Positions 17,714 through 25,456 of a stretch of DNA of 64,000 bases are shown here, piece after piece. A model generated the notes under the pieces. That model was not told where the DNA came from. It worked only from the letters and a program-made list of their open reading frames with translations, and ran no database searches. The position numbers and the translations under genes are program-made. The first letter of the stretch is position 1, and each line of letters starts with the position of its first letter. This stretch comes from Dictyobacter formicarum (GTDB lineage Bacteria > Chloroflexota > Ktedonobacteria > Ktedonobacterales > Ktedonobacteraceae): contig NZ_BNJJ01000030.1 of assembly GCF_016587435.1 (NCBI RefSeq), positions 1 to 64,000 on the forward strand, given 5' to 3'.

Positions 17714-18823
17714 TTAGCGCTTCATAATCAGTACCTTGAAATTGCCCATGCCCATTGGATCTGTCAGGGCGGAGACTCTCTGACGCAGGTTGTACCATTG
17801 GAGCAGGGCGGTCTGCCCCTGATTGCTGGCCCTATCAGTATCAATGGCGCTAAAGTCGCGCTGACGAATCAGTTCAAGCTCCTCATTGATGCCATTATCG
17901 AGCAGCCATTGTCTCTGCGTGGTCAGGGAATGTAAGCGTAGACCTTGCTGGCGGGCTGTCTGCATTAAGGCCGTGAAATTGACATGGGCTGTAATATCCT
18001 GCTCCCCTGGCCGTACTAATGGACGATCGGTTAACTGGTGTTTATAGTAGCAACTTAAGGTACCATGATGGCGCTCGTTACTATACAACTTCCTGGCAAT
18101 ATCTCCATAATCAATGACCAGGATAAAGCCATGGCGCCTGCGTTTGAGATTGGGGCCTAAAAGGAGCTGGCTTGTACGCTCCATCCAGGTGAGGGCGTCC
18201 AGATTAATTTCTGCCCGCCAGCCATCCGCAAAGGTGCGCCAGGGAACTTTAAAGCCATCCAGATAATCGCTAAGCGTGGTGTTATCTGGCTCGACAAGCA
18301 TCTCAGCCAGGCGACCATTGACGATGGTCACGGCCACCTCATAAAGCGTATCTCCTTGTTTCTCTACTACATGGACCGGAAAGGCGTCAACCAGTTCGTT
18401 AGATAAGATGATGGTCGGGGCAAAAGTGTCATCTGTCGTCACCAGGGCATCCTGGCCGGTCTTAATATCTGTGCGGCGATAATCCAGGGCGGCCGCCAAT
18501 GCTGGTTCATGCGCGTTGGCCCAATCATGTATTTGCCGTGCCAGATCGCCCCGGCCAGCGCCCTGCTCAAGAACGCCCAGTCGAACAGGTTGACCCAGTT
18601 GCTTCCACATCTTTTTCAACTGGCGACCCATACAATGGGCAAAGAAATCGGCGATATCAGTACTTGTATAGTAATCGCCTTCCCAACCCATCTTCGCCTC
18701 GCCAGTCACATAATAGCCGTAGCCCGGCTCATACAGAGCCATCCGCATATAATCCGCAAAGGAGAGTGGACCCATCTGTTGGATGCGCTCAAAAATAACA
18801 TGTTGTAAGGAAGATACTTGCAT
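17714..18823 (-). CDS. SAM-dependent methyltransferase, MidA/NDUFAF7 family
   Basis: A 369-residue COG1565-type methyltransferase. In mitochondria the homologue methylates an arginine of complex I during assembly; the bacterial target is not known. Family marks: the N-terminal GPLSFADYMRMALYEPGYGYY, then GDYYTSTDIADFFAHCMG, the SAM site VLEQGAGRGDLARQI, LSNELVDAFPVHVVE and VIDYGDIARKLY. The ATG at 18823 fits the family N-terminus; a TTG seven codons earlier is possible. It lies about 100 bases downstream of holA on the same strand. Confidence 0.9.
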   Translation of the reverse strand: MQVSSLQHVIFERIQQMGPLSFADYMRMALYEPGYGYYVTGEAKMGWEGDYYTSTDIADFFAHCMGRQLKKMWKQLGQPVRLGVLEQGAGRGDLARQIHDWANAHEPALAAALDYRRTDIKTGQDALVTTDDTFAPTIILSNELVDAFPVHVVEKQGDTLYEVAVTIVNGRLAEMLVEPDNTTLSDYLDGFKVPWRTFADGWRAEINLDALTWMERTSQLLLGPNLKRRRHGFILVIDYGDIARKLYSNERHHGTLSCYYKHQLTDRPLVRPGEQDITAHVNFTALMQTARQQGLRLHSLTTQRQWLLDNGINEELELIRQRDFSAIDTDRASNQGQTALLQWYNLRQRVSALTDPMGMGNFKVLIMKR

Positions 18824-18931
18824 ACAGAAAAAACTTTCTCTCAAATGTCCAGCGTCATCAGATGATGGTGCCGCTTTGCTCTTATTGTGTGCAATGAGGA
18901 TAGACCTGTCAAGAATGATGTGGTAGTTTGT

Positions 18932-19966
18932 TTAGAGACCAAAGTTAACCACGAGTAGATCCAGGGCCATCTCTGGCGTGAGGCGACTGCGTTTGAGTGC
19001 AGCATCGGTAGAGAGTAACTGGCGATATGCATTCTCCAGCTGAGACGCGTTAAAGTTGCCAACCTGGCGCAGGGCCTTATCGGCAATGAAGGGAGCAATA
19101 CCCAGGGTCGAAGCAATCTGTCCACCACGCATCCCTTTTTGGGCCAGCTCCTTGACGAGCAGCAGTGAGCGCACCTGTGACGTGATCGTACTGATCAACT
19201 TGAGGGGAGGCTCACCATCCGCCAGCAGGTCGTGTAGAATATTTAATGCTTGCTTACGGTTACGCTGGGCCAGGGCATCGGTAAGATCAAAAATACGCGC
19301 CTCCTGAACCTGAGCGGAGAGCTGGCGTACATCGTTCACGGTAATGGTTGCCCCTATCCCGACGTACATTGCCAGCTTATCCAATTCATTAGCCAGGAGC
19401 CGTAGATTATTGCCAATGAAGTTTGCCAGCAGGCTAATAGCCTCCGGCGCAATCTTGACTCCAATACTTTTGGCCCGCGCCGTAATCCATTTCTCCAGCG
19501 CTGCTCCCTTGGGGAGCATGCTCTGGATTACCTTACCGTGTTTTTCGGCGGCCTTTAAAAGGACATTGTTGCTTTCCAGTGCCTCTTCTATCAGCACGAT
19601 TATGATGGTGGAATCTGGCATGGTGGCGACATATTCGGCCAGCGCTTTCTCAAAGCCAGCGCGGCCAGTCGTACTTTTACTATTTTTCCGGCCTTTTTTT
19701 GTCTTACCACCTTTGTTCGTATCTTCTACAGATGCAGCACTTTCCCCACGCTTTTTCTTGGGCAAGCCGTCGATAACAATCAAGCGCTGCTCGCTCAGAA
19801 AGGGTAGCGTCTCACTGGTCATAATGACAGTTTTAATATCCGCCTCGGTTCCCATGTAAATATCTTGATTAAAGCCAAAATCGCCCTGGGAACGTAAGTG
19901 TTTTAAGCGTTCACGGCTTGTGAACTCATCTTCACCATGTAAAAGATAGAACATGCCAGAAACCAT
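18932..19966 (-). CDS. holA: DNA polymerase III delta subunit
   Basis: A 344-residue clamp-loader delta subunit that opens the sliding clamp. It shows the family start MFYLLHGEDEFTSRE, a degenerate AAA+ core with a Lys-rich insertion at about residues 70-95 (KKKRGESAASVEDTNKGGK), the conserved AISLLANFIGNNLRLLANELDKL and the C-terminal collar NILHDLLADGEPPLKLISTI. The insertion is longer and more basic than in most HolA. Its ATG at 19966 overlaps the stop of the upstream membrane-protein gene as TAATG, pointing to translational coupling; an alternative ATG lies at 19954. Confidence 0.9.
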   Translation of the reverse strand: MVSGMFYLLHGEDEFTSRERLKHLRSQGDFGFNQDIYMGTEADIKTVIMTSETLPFLSEQRLIVIDGLPKKKRGESAASVEDTNKGGKTKKGRKNSKSTTGRAGFEKALAEYVATMPDSTIIIVLIEEALESNNVLLKAAEKHGKVIQSMLPKGAALEKWITARAKSIGVKIAPEAISLLANFIGNNLRLLANELDKLAMYVGIGATITVNDVRQLSAQVQEARIFDLTDALAQRNRKQALNILHDLLADGEPPLKLISTITSQVRSLLLVKELAQKGMRGGQIASTLGIAPFIADKALRQVGNFNASQLENAYRQLLSTDAALKRSRLTPEMALDLLVVNFGL

Positions 19967-20316
19967 TATTCGTGTGAAACTTGTCGACGATAGTCGCGGC
20001 TATTGCGGCGGGCTACGATCAGGTCAACGACAATGCCACCAACCAGACCAGCGGCCGAGCAGAGCAGGACACCACCAAAGAATGCTGAAGCGCCGTTGGC
20101 GCCAGGGATTGGTGTAGCAAAAATGAGCGTACCAGCCCAGCCCAGGATGATCAGAAATGCAAGGAAAGCGCCAGCAAAGCCACCCATAACGACGGCCGTG
20201 CGGTTTTTGACTGCGCTCAACCAGTATACCATGAAGAGAGCAATTGGTAATGAAAGCAGGAACCCAAAAAAAGCTCCGATTGTTACTTGATCTAGAGAGA
20301 GCGCGCTAAGCACCAT
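19966..20316 (-). CDS. Small membrane protein upstream of holA
   Basis: A 116-residue protein of unknown function with three to four predicted helices (FFGFLLSLPIALFMVYWL, AVVMGGFAGAFLAFLIILGW, FFGGVLLCSAAGLVGGIVVD) and a short basic tail (ARRNSRDYRRQ). The start at 20316 is set by AGGAGG 9 bases ahead; the longer open frame to 20469 overlaps a promoter and a terminator. It is translationally coupled to holA. Confidence 0.75.
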   Translation of the reverse strand: MVLSALSLDQVTIGAFFGFLLSLPIALFMVYWLSAVKNRTAVVMGGFAGAFLAFLIILGWAGTLIFATPIPGANGASAFFGGVLLCSAAGLVGGIVVDLIVARRNSRDYRRQVSHE

Positions 20317-20373
20317 AATGAAATATGCCTCCTGAGGATAAATTATTTGCAGAAATGGGACTATACCTCTGTA

Positions 20374-20403
20374 ATTATACGGCAGTTTCCACACCCGTGA
20401 CAA
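20374..20403 (-). promoter_or_regulatory. Promoter of the membrane protein-holA unit
   Basis: Read on the minus strand: TTGTCA (20403-20398), 18-base spacer, TATAAT (20379-20374), 58 bases before the ATG at 20316. Confidence 0.75.
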
Positions 20404-20420
20404 CATATATACTTCTGGCC

Positions 20421-20462
20421 AAAAGCAAAGCGGCGACCCGTACAGGCCGCCGCTTTGCTTTT
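20421..20462 (-). terminator. Terminator of the MprF-like gene
   Basis: Perfect 15-bp GC-rich inverted repeat (20421-20435 with 20448-20462), just past the stop codon at 20470 and ending in GCTTTT on the minus strand. Confidence 0.75.
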
Positions 20463-20469
20463 GGTTCAT

Positions 20470-22230
20470 TTATGCTTTCGCAGCTTCTATACTTTTGACG
20501 CGCTCTTTCTCATATAGACTGTGCTTGTGCTGCCATTCTCTGATGGTTTGAATGAGGGTGCCCAGCAATGAAGCATCGGTCTGATGAGCATTGTACAGGG
20601 CCCAACCAATTTTTGGCAGGTTCAAGGCATCTGAATACACCAGGTAGCGGCTTTCCCAGGTCGGCTGAAATTTCTTCTTAAAGTTGAAGAGCGACTGATT
20701 TTTACTGGGATTTCCGAAGCGATCGGTCAGGAAGTCGATGCTAGTGCCCAGGAATGTGTCGTCCTCTTCATTGGCATTGCTCAGAGGTGCCAGTCCCAGG
20801 CTAATTATATGGGCGCCCAGATTTTTCATATGTTCAATGGTGCGAGCCAGTAGCAGCTCCATCGTACCAGGAGCACACTGTTCAGCACGACGCATCAAGT
20901 CCAGTCCCCAGCCCTGGCGGCCATAAATGGGAATGAACGATACAAAGGCATGCACTTTATTCTGCGTATCTACTGCCAGTGCATAGATCTGTTGTGGATC
21001 GCCCTGGGCATCAAAGCGACCCAGGCTGAAGCCCATTTCGGAGCCACCTTTTTCGACCAACCAATGCTGCGAAATCTGTTCCATCTGGTTAAGTTGTTCA
21101 CTATCAGTGACTTTGCTGCGATAGAAGACCACGTGCAGCCCATCTTTTTCTGCTCGTTTGGCGCTGGAGCGCACATTTGCCATGGCACCGCCTTTGAGCG
21201 TGAATTTTTGTGCATCGATGACTGCGTCTTCTCCTATTTTAAGCAGGCGGAAGCCAGCACTGCGATACAATGCTGCAATCTGATCGCGAATTTGCCAGAA
21301 GACGATCGACCAATCCTGTTCGTTGCAGAAGGCGACAAACTGATTGATTACTTCAGCCATCTCGTCTTCAGGACCAATAGGATCACCCGCTACGACGGCT
21401 GTACTTCCCTGCAAGACATAGCTGATGACCGAGCGCCCCGATTTGGAGAAGAAGTAGGATTTATCTTCGCCAAGAGCAAAATAGCTGATAGAGTTTGTAC
21501 CATATATGCGCACAATCTCATTAACTTTATCGCGTGTGGCTACATCAGGGATCAAAACGGCGGCAACTGGCCGGAAGATCTGGACCATGCCATAAAGGAT
21601 GGCGCTGATGCATAGTACCGGGAGCGCATGCTGGAAGAAAAAAGCTTCGGTGGCATGCGGAATGCGCAGGTTGCCATGGGAAAACATACGGATGATGACG
21701 CCATGGATACCAATGCGATCAATCCATGGGGCGAAGTCATCATAGAGGGCGATAAAGCCGCCAATAGCATAGAAGACCACAATACCCAGACCCAGGCATA
21801 ATGCTACATAGCCACGCCGTGCCGATGGTGGATCGCTTTTGGCGTGGAAAAAGCTACCCAGTGAATAGAGTGAGATGGTCATCACCAGCGCAATCAAAGT
21901 AGCCAGCACAGAGCCGCTACGTTGAATATGCAGTAAAGCTGATAATAGTAAAAGAATTAGAGTGATGTTCCACGCATGCTTTTTACCGCGAACCAGGCCA
22001 TAAGAAAGCACGATCAAGAAGAAACCCACCACGACCGTAAATGTTTGGGCTGGTACACGATGATTTACAATTGGCCAGGCTCCTAGAAAAAAGCTCCAGG
22101 TAAAACGGGGCGCAATCGCTGATAGCATATCCGATAGTCCTACCAGCGCTGTAACGAGCCCAGCAAGATAACGAATGCTGTGGCGCATGCGATCAGTTTT
22201 TTTTGTTTTTTGTATAATTTCTGTTTGCAT
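20470..22230 (-). CDS. MprF-like aminoacyl-phospholipid synthase (DUF2156)
   Basis: A 586-residue membrane protein related to phosphatidylglycerol lysyltransferases, which attach an amino acid from tRNA to membrane lipid. About seven helices fill residues 20-240, fewer than in full MprF (about 14). A cytoplasmic double-GNAT-like DUF2156 catalytic domain runs from about 245 to 560, with DKSYFFSKSGRSVISYVLQG, AVVAGDPIGPEDEMAEVINQF, KGGAMANVRSSAKRAEKDGL, HAFVSFIPIYGRQGWGLDLM and NQSLFNFKKKFQPTWESRYLVY. The start at 22230 has AAGGG ahead; 22242 is an alternative. The amino acid used cannot be told from sequence. A flippase-like UPF0104 protein is encoded separately at 41282-42745. Confidence 0.88.
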   Translation of the reverse strand: MQTEIIQKTKKTDRMRHSIRYLAGLVTALVGLSDMLSAIAPRFTWSFFLGAWPIVNHRVPAQTFTVVVGFFLIVLSYGLVRGKKHAWNITLILLLLSALLHIQRSGSVLATLIALVMTISLYSLGSFFHAKSDPPSARRGYVALCLGLGIVVFYAIGGFIALYDDFAPWIDRIGIHGVIIRMFSHGNLRIPHATEAFFFQHALPVLCISAILYGMVQIFRPVAAVLIPDVATRDKVNEIVRIYGTNSISYFALGEDKSYFFSKSGRSVISYVLQGSTAVVAGDPIGPEDEMAEVINQFVAFCNEQDWSIVFWQIRDQIAALYRSAGFRLLKIGEDAVIDAQKFTLKGGAMANVRSSAKRAEKDGLHVVFYRSKVTDSEQLNQMEQISQHWLVEKGGSEMGFSLGRFDAQGDPQQIYALAVDTQNKVHAFVSFIPIYGRQGWGLDLMRRAEQCAPGTMELLLARTIEHMKNLGAHIISLGLAPLSNANEEDDTFLGTSIDFLTDRFGNPSKNQSLFNFKKKFQPTWESRYLVYSDALNLPKIGWALYNAHQTDASLLGTLIQTIREWQHKHSLYEKERVKSIEAAKA

Positions 22231-22837
22231 AAAGCCCTTCATTTGCCATATCGACCCCCTACAACTGTGGGAGGATGGAGGTGCATACTTTCAGCTGTGT
22301 AATGGCTGCTCCAAGTATCACACTTCGGTCACAGTACTTATGGCTCATCGTTGTCTTTTTTGCCCGGACAACTTAGTTTTATACTACACTTTAATGTATA
22401 GCTGAATTCATAAATATTATGCGCTATCACTATTGTACACTTACTGCGCACATTTCGAGCTTTGCGGGATTTCCAGACGCTACTTTTCTCCTACATTAGA
22501 ATAAACGCAGAGTCAGGCAATATTATTAAGCTTTCTCATAAACTTCTTATTGGCTACCACTGTATCCATATGATGAAAACGCTTAATAGTCTTAAATGGT
22601 TGCATCAACCTAACCTTTCTATGATTTTTATACCAGAAATTTGCCGCTTTGTCTGTCACCCTTAGTACAAAAGGGTTGTGATAAATGAACATTTTTGCGA
22701 CCGGTCCTTTTTAAGGAGAGAGAAGTTGCAACGCCTTCAGGCTTTGTGCGTATATAGAGTTGTAGAGATAATTACCAGAGAGAAATGGACTCAGGGTTAT
22801 TGGTCCCTATTTTTCAGAACAGTGAGGCATTGGAATA
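22231..22837. other. Long intergenic region between divergent genes
   Basis: About 600 bases with no convincing ORF. TTGCAA (22726-22731) and TATATA (22751-22756), 19 bases apart, are a poor promoter candidate for the plus-strand gene. No strong hairpin or repeat found; an unannotated small RNA cannot be excluded. Confidence 0.35.
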
Positions 22838-23203
22838 ATGCGTAGAATGACGACGCTTGGAGTCAATGAGCGCATTGAGCGTGTGCTAACATATTCGTTA
22901 TTCTGGGTATCGGGTTTTGTACTTTTATTGGTTGAAAAGAACCAGAATGTACGCTGGCATGCGAAACAATCATTGATCACATTTGGCACACTCTCGTTAC
23001 TCATGTTTGGCGTTAGTATGTTAAATACAACGCTTTCGTGGATCCCTTTTCTGGGCATCTTAACCTCTTTTGGGCTAGGTTTATTATTACGCATTCTGGT
23101 CTGGACATGGTTTATTCTCTGGATCTGGCTAATGGTAATGGCGTGGCTTAGTCCCGATTATCGTTTGCCCTTTATCAGTAAATGGGTGCGTGCAATCCTA
23201 TAA
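22838..23203 (+). CDS. DUF4870/Tic20-like small membrane protein
   Basis: A 121-residue integral membrane protein resembling DUF4870 or Tic20-like proteins: YSLFWVSGFVLLLVEK, then the typical RWHAKQSLITFG motif, two central helices and a last helix ending in LVMAWLSPDYRLPF. The function of the family is unknown. The ATG at 22838 or at 22847 can serve; no clear ribosome site separates them. Ends at a hairpin shared with the convergent neighbour. Confidence 0.8.
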   Translation: MRRMTTLGVNERIERVLTYSLFWVSGFVLLLVEKNQNVRWHAKQSLITFGTLSLLMFGVSMLNTTLSWIPFLGILTSFGLGLLLRILVWTWFILWIWLMVMAWLSPDYRLPFISKWVRAIL

Positions 23204-23208
23204 AAAGC

Positions 23209-23256
23209 CTGAGGCAGGCTGAGCCAGGATATACACCTTACCTCAGCCTGCCTCAG
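23209..23256. terminator. Bidirectional hairpin between convergent genes
   Basis: Perfect 15-bp inverted repeat CTGAGGCAGGCTGAG (23209-23223) with 23242-23256, 18-base loop, ending at the stop of the minus-strand gene. Confidence 0.6.
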
Positions 23257-23257
23257 C

Positions 23258-23734
23258 TTATTTGCCCTCTTTGTATAGCAGTCCCAGCGTGAGCCCAAAC
23301 ACCAGGTGGCGTACGATATTTTGCCAGAATGATGTCCAGTTGGCGAGTTTAGGAAGCTCATTACTTTTGATGAGTGGATGATGTTTATCTGCTAGTGGTG
23401 TTAGCCACCAGGCGCTAACGATAAAGATTTCCCCAAAAATTGCCCCTTTCAACCAGTCCGGTCCTGGTAAGAAGCGTTTGAGGACAGCGGCATAGATCTC
23501 TGCCAGGGCGGCCCCATTTAAGAAATGAATGACCCATGAGAGGGTGGTAATGCCTCTGGTTTTTTTCTCCCCTTCGATGAGTCCCTGTATAAAACGAACA
23601 TCGCTAAAACGATTGCCGACCAGAAATTTATCGCCTTCCATGGCGATGCTATAGGCGGCTGTAGCCACAAGGCCAATCAGCGCCGCTTTACCTGGTTTCC
23701 AGGTTGGTGAAAGCAATGTTTTTCCTATATTCAT
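23258..23734 (-). CDS. Hypothetical membrane protein
   Basis: 158 residues with about four helices (GKAALIGLVATAAYSIAMEG, TLSWVIHFLNGAALAEIYAAV, AIFGEIFIVSAWWLTPL, IVRHLVFGLTLGLLY). I do not recognise the family with confidence; the plan resembles small DUF membrane proteins with a repeated four-helix unit. AAGGAT precedes the ATG at 23734. Upstream is a short direct repeat, GTTAGTGCTCG twice, at about 23763-23783. Confidence 0.65.
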   Translation of the reverse strand: MNIGKTLLSPTWKPGKAALIGLVATAAYSIAMEGDKFLVGNRFSDVRFIQGLIEGEKKTRGITTLSWVIHFLNGAALAEIYAAVLKRFLPGPDWLKGAIFGEIFIVSAWWLTPLADKHHPLIKSNELPKLANWTSFWQNIVRHLVFGLTLGLLYKEGK

Positions 23735-23822
23735 AGGTTTATCCTTATTACATATTATTCAGTTAGTGCTCGGTTAGTGCTCGGTTAGAGAGATATGCAA
23801 TGGAGTTCCACAACTATTTTAT

Positions 23823-24737
23823 TTACTGACGTACCTGTCTGGAACAAAAGGGTAAGCGGAGAAGAATTGCCAGCAGGCTGCCGCATAGCGTGGCCAGCAA
23901 ATTGACGAGATCATTGTCCAGCCAGCTCAATCCACGCACATGCCTGGTTGGTGTGCCGCAGTTATGGATGCGGCGTTCGGTCTCTTTCTGACACTGGGGG
24001 CAATAATAGATAGCCTGCACCGTTGCTCCTAACAGGCTATCAAACAAACTACCCGCGAAGCCGCTGATCAGAGCAATGATGGGTAAGAGCGGTGAAGATC
24101 GGCGTTGTAGTAACTGGTAGATCAGACCTTCGCTGAGGGCTCCACCGGCTGCTGCGCTGGCTCCAAGCGTACTGATGCCTCCTGATGTGCCGGGTGCCGT
24201 AGTTTGACCGGTCGTAATCAGGCGCGGTGGACGCTGGCTGAGCACACCTAGCTCTGTGGCCCACGTATCGGCATTGGCCGTGGCCAGGGCACCGATAAAG
24301 CCTGCTTCAAAGCTCGCACGCAGCGCTGGTTGCTGGCTTAAGCCATAGCCCATCGCCATTACCGTCGCGACCCCGCCATTGGCTCCGACCTGAGCCAGAT
24401 CCCGTTGTGAACCCTTACTAAATTTATCGGCGGCCGTACGCGCCTTATCAGCGGCCCGAAAGTGAGAGAAAAGACTGGAAGAGACAAAGAAAAAAATGAG
24501 GGAAAGTCCCCAGGCAAAGCCACCCAGTCCAAAAATAGTGCTGCCGGTTACAACCGCGCCTGCCACCCCGCTACGGCTCAATGAGCGCCTCCGATAGGCT
24601 AGCCAGCCAATGTTGCTGCTTAACAGCAGGCCAAAGGTCAGTCGTTGCCAGCTGACCTGTTTTTTATCGGCGCCAGACCGAGATCTGCCAGCCACAAACG
24701 TCATGATAGAAGAAAAAAATTTTCGCATATTCCGCAT
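23823..24737 (-). CDS. DUF92 family membrane protein
   Basis: A 304-residue member of DUF92, the family that includes the plant phytyl-phosphate kinase VTE6. Typical segments are SRSGVAGAVVTGSTIFGLGG, SSSLFSHFR, GANGGVATVMAMG, the strongly conserved GALATANADTWATELGVLS, RPPRLITTGQ, PGTSGGISTLG and GFAGSLFDSLLGATVQ. A Cys pair plus CG near residue 248 (YYCPQCQKETERRIHNCG) forms a zinc-ribbon-like loop seen in many members. Phosphorylation of a prenyl alcohol is a possible job but not established for bacterial DUF92. GAGGT lies 9 bases ahead of the start. Confidence 0.9.
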   Translation of the reverse strand: MRNMRKFFSSIMTFVAGRSRSGADKKQVSWQRLTFGLLLSSNIGWLAYRRRSLSRSGVAGAVVTGSTIFGLGGFAWGLSLIFFFVSSSLFSHFRAADKARTAADKFSKGSQRDLAQVGANGGVATVMAMGYGLSQQPALRASFEAGFIGALATANADTWATELGVLSQRPPRLITTGQTTAPGTSGGISTLGASAAAGGALSEGLIYQLLQRRSSPLLPIIALISGFAGSLFDSLLGATVQAIYYCPQCQKETERRIHNCGTPTRHVRGLSWLDNDLVNLLATLCGSLLAILLRLPFCSRQVRQ

Positions 24738-24838
24738 ATATAGTACCTCATTGAAAATTGGAACCAGTTTTGTTACAGAAATCGAGTGTCATTGGTTTTA
24801 TCTTAAAGAAGGCGTGGTACAAATACAAGTATAGTTTT

Positions 24839-25300
24839 TTAGCTCAGAAGGACATACTCTTTGTCAAATTGCCAGTCAGATATTGTCTCCAATTCGACAG
24901 CGAGGTGAGGATGGAGTGGGTCAATATGTTTCATTAAATGGATATCTACCACGCGATTATCATTGAGCCCCAGTCCCTCACAGATGGCATCTTGCGTAAT
25001 TTTGAGTCCGCCATCGAGATCTCTCCGTAAAGGTGTAGTAAAGTAGCAATCTAGTTGGAGAGCTAAATGGCTTTGTTTGAATTGTTGGAGCAGGGTTTCC
25101 GAAAAATTTCCCTGTTGTTCAAGTTGGCGGAGCACACTACGTACAGTGCGCTTAAAACGTCGGGCGGCCTGTGTACTGACACGATGCCCATTGACAGTGG
25201 CGTATTGTTCATTGATGCTAGGAGGGAGAGGGAGGATAAGGCATATACGTGGAGGAGAGGTATAGACGGTTCCTCCCCATTCGGGTGTTTGCTCATACAT
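24839..25300 (-). CDS. RusA family Holliday junction resolvase-like protein
   Basis: A 153-residue endonuclease-like protein of the RusA family, which cuts Holliday junctions and is most common in prophages. It shows the N-terminal LPLPPSINEQYATVNGHRVS and the acidic active-site segment RRDLDGGLKITQDAICEGLG with NDNRVVD after it, giving the two Asp residues plus the downstream Asp needed for metal binding. No other phage genes are near, so it is either a domesticated gene or a chromosomal lineage of RusA. AGGAAC precedes the ATG at 25300. Confidence 0.88.
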   Translation of the reverse strand: MYEQTPEWGGTVYTSPPRICLILPLPPSINEQYATVNGHRVSTQAARRFKRTVRSVLRQLEQQGNFSETLLQQFKQSHLALQLDCYFTTPLRRDLDGGLKITQDAICEGLGLNDNRVVDIHLMKHIDPLHPHLAVELETISDWQFDKEYVLLS

Positions 25301-25391
25301 AAATAGTTCCTGCCTATATAGTACTTTTGGAATAAACGATACCGTGCGTATTGTATCATATCAGCATGTTTTATCTTGTAAATCATTATCG

Positions 25392-25420
25392 TTGTCAAGC
25401 TGGAAAAAGAGTGATACACT
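25392..25420 (+). promoter_or_regulatory. Promoter of the MutL-like operon
   Basis: TTGTCA (25392-25397), 17-base spacer, TACACT (25415-25420), 36 bases before the ATG at 25457. Confidence 0.7.
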
Positions 25421-25456
25421 GCCAGGAATGAGGCCTGACGAAAGCGAGGAGTAAAA

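Noticed and set aside
22462..22665. Small plus-strand frame in the 22 kb intergenic region
   Set aside because: No ribosome site, no homology-like pattern, and composition typical of AT-rich non-coding sequence.
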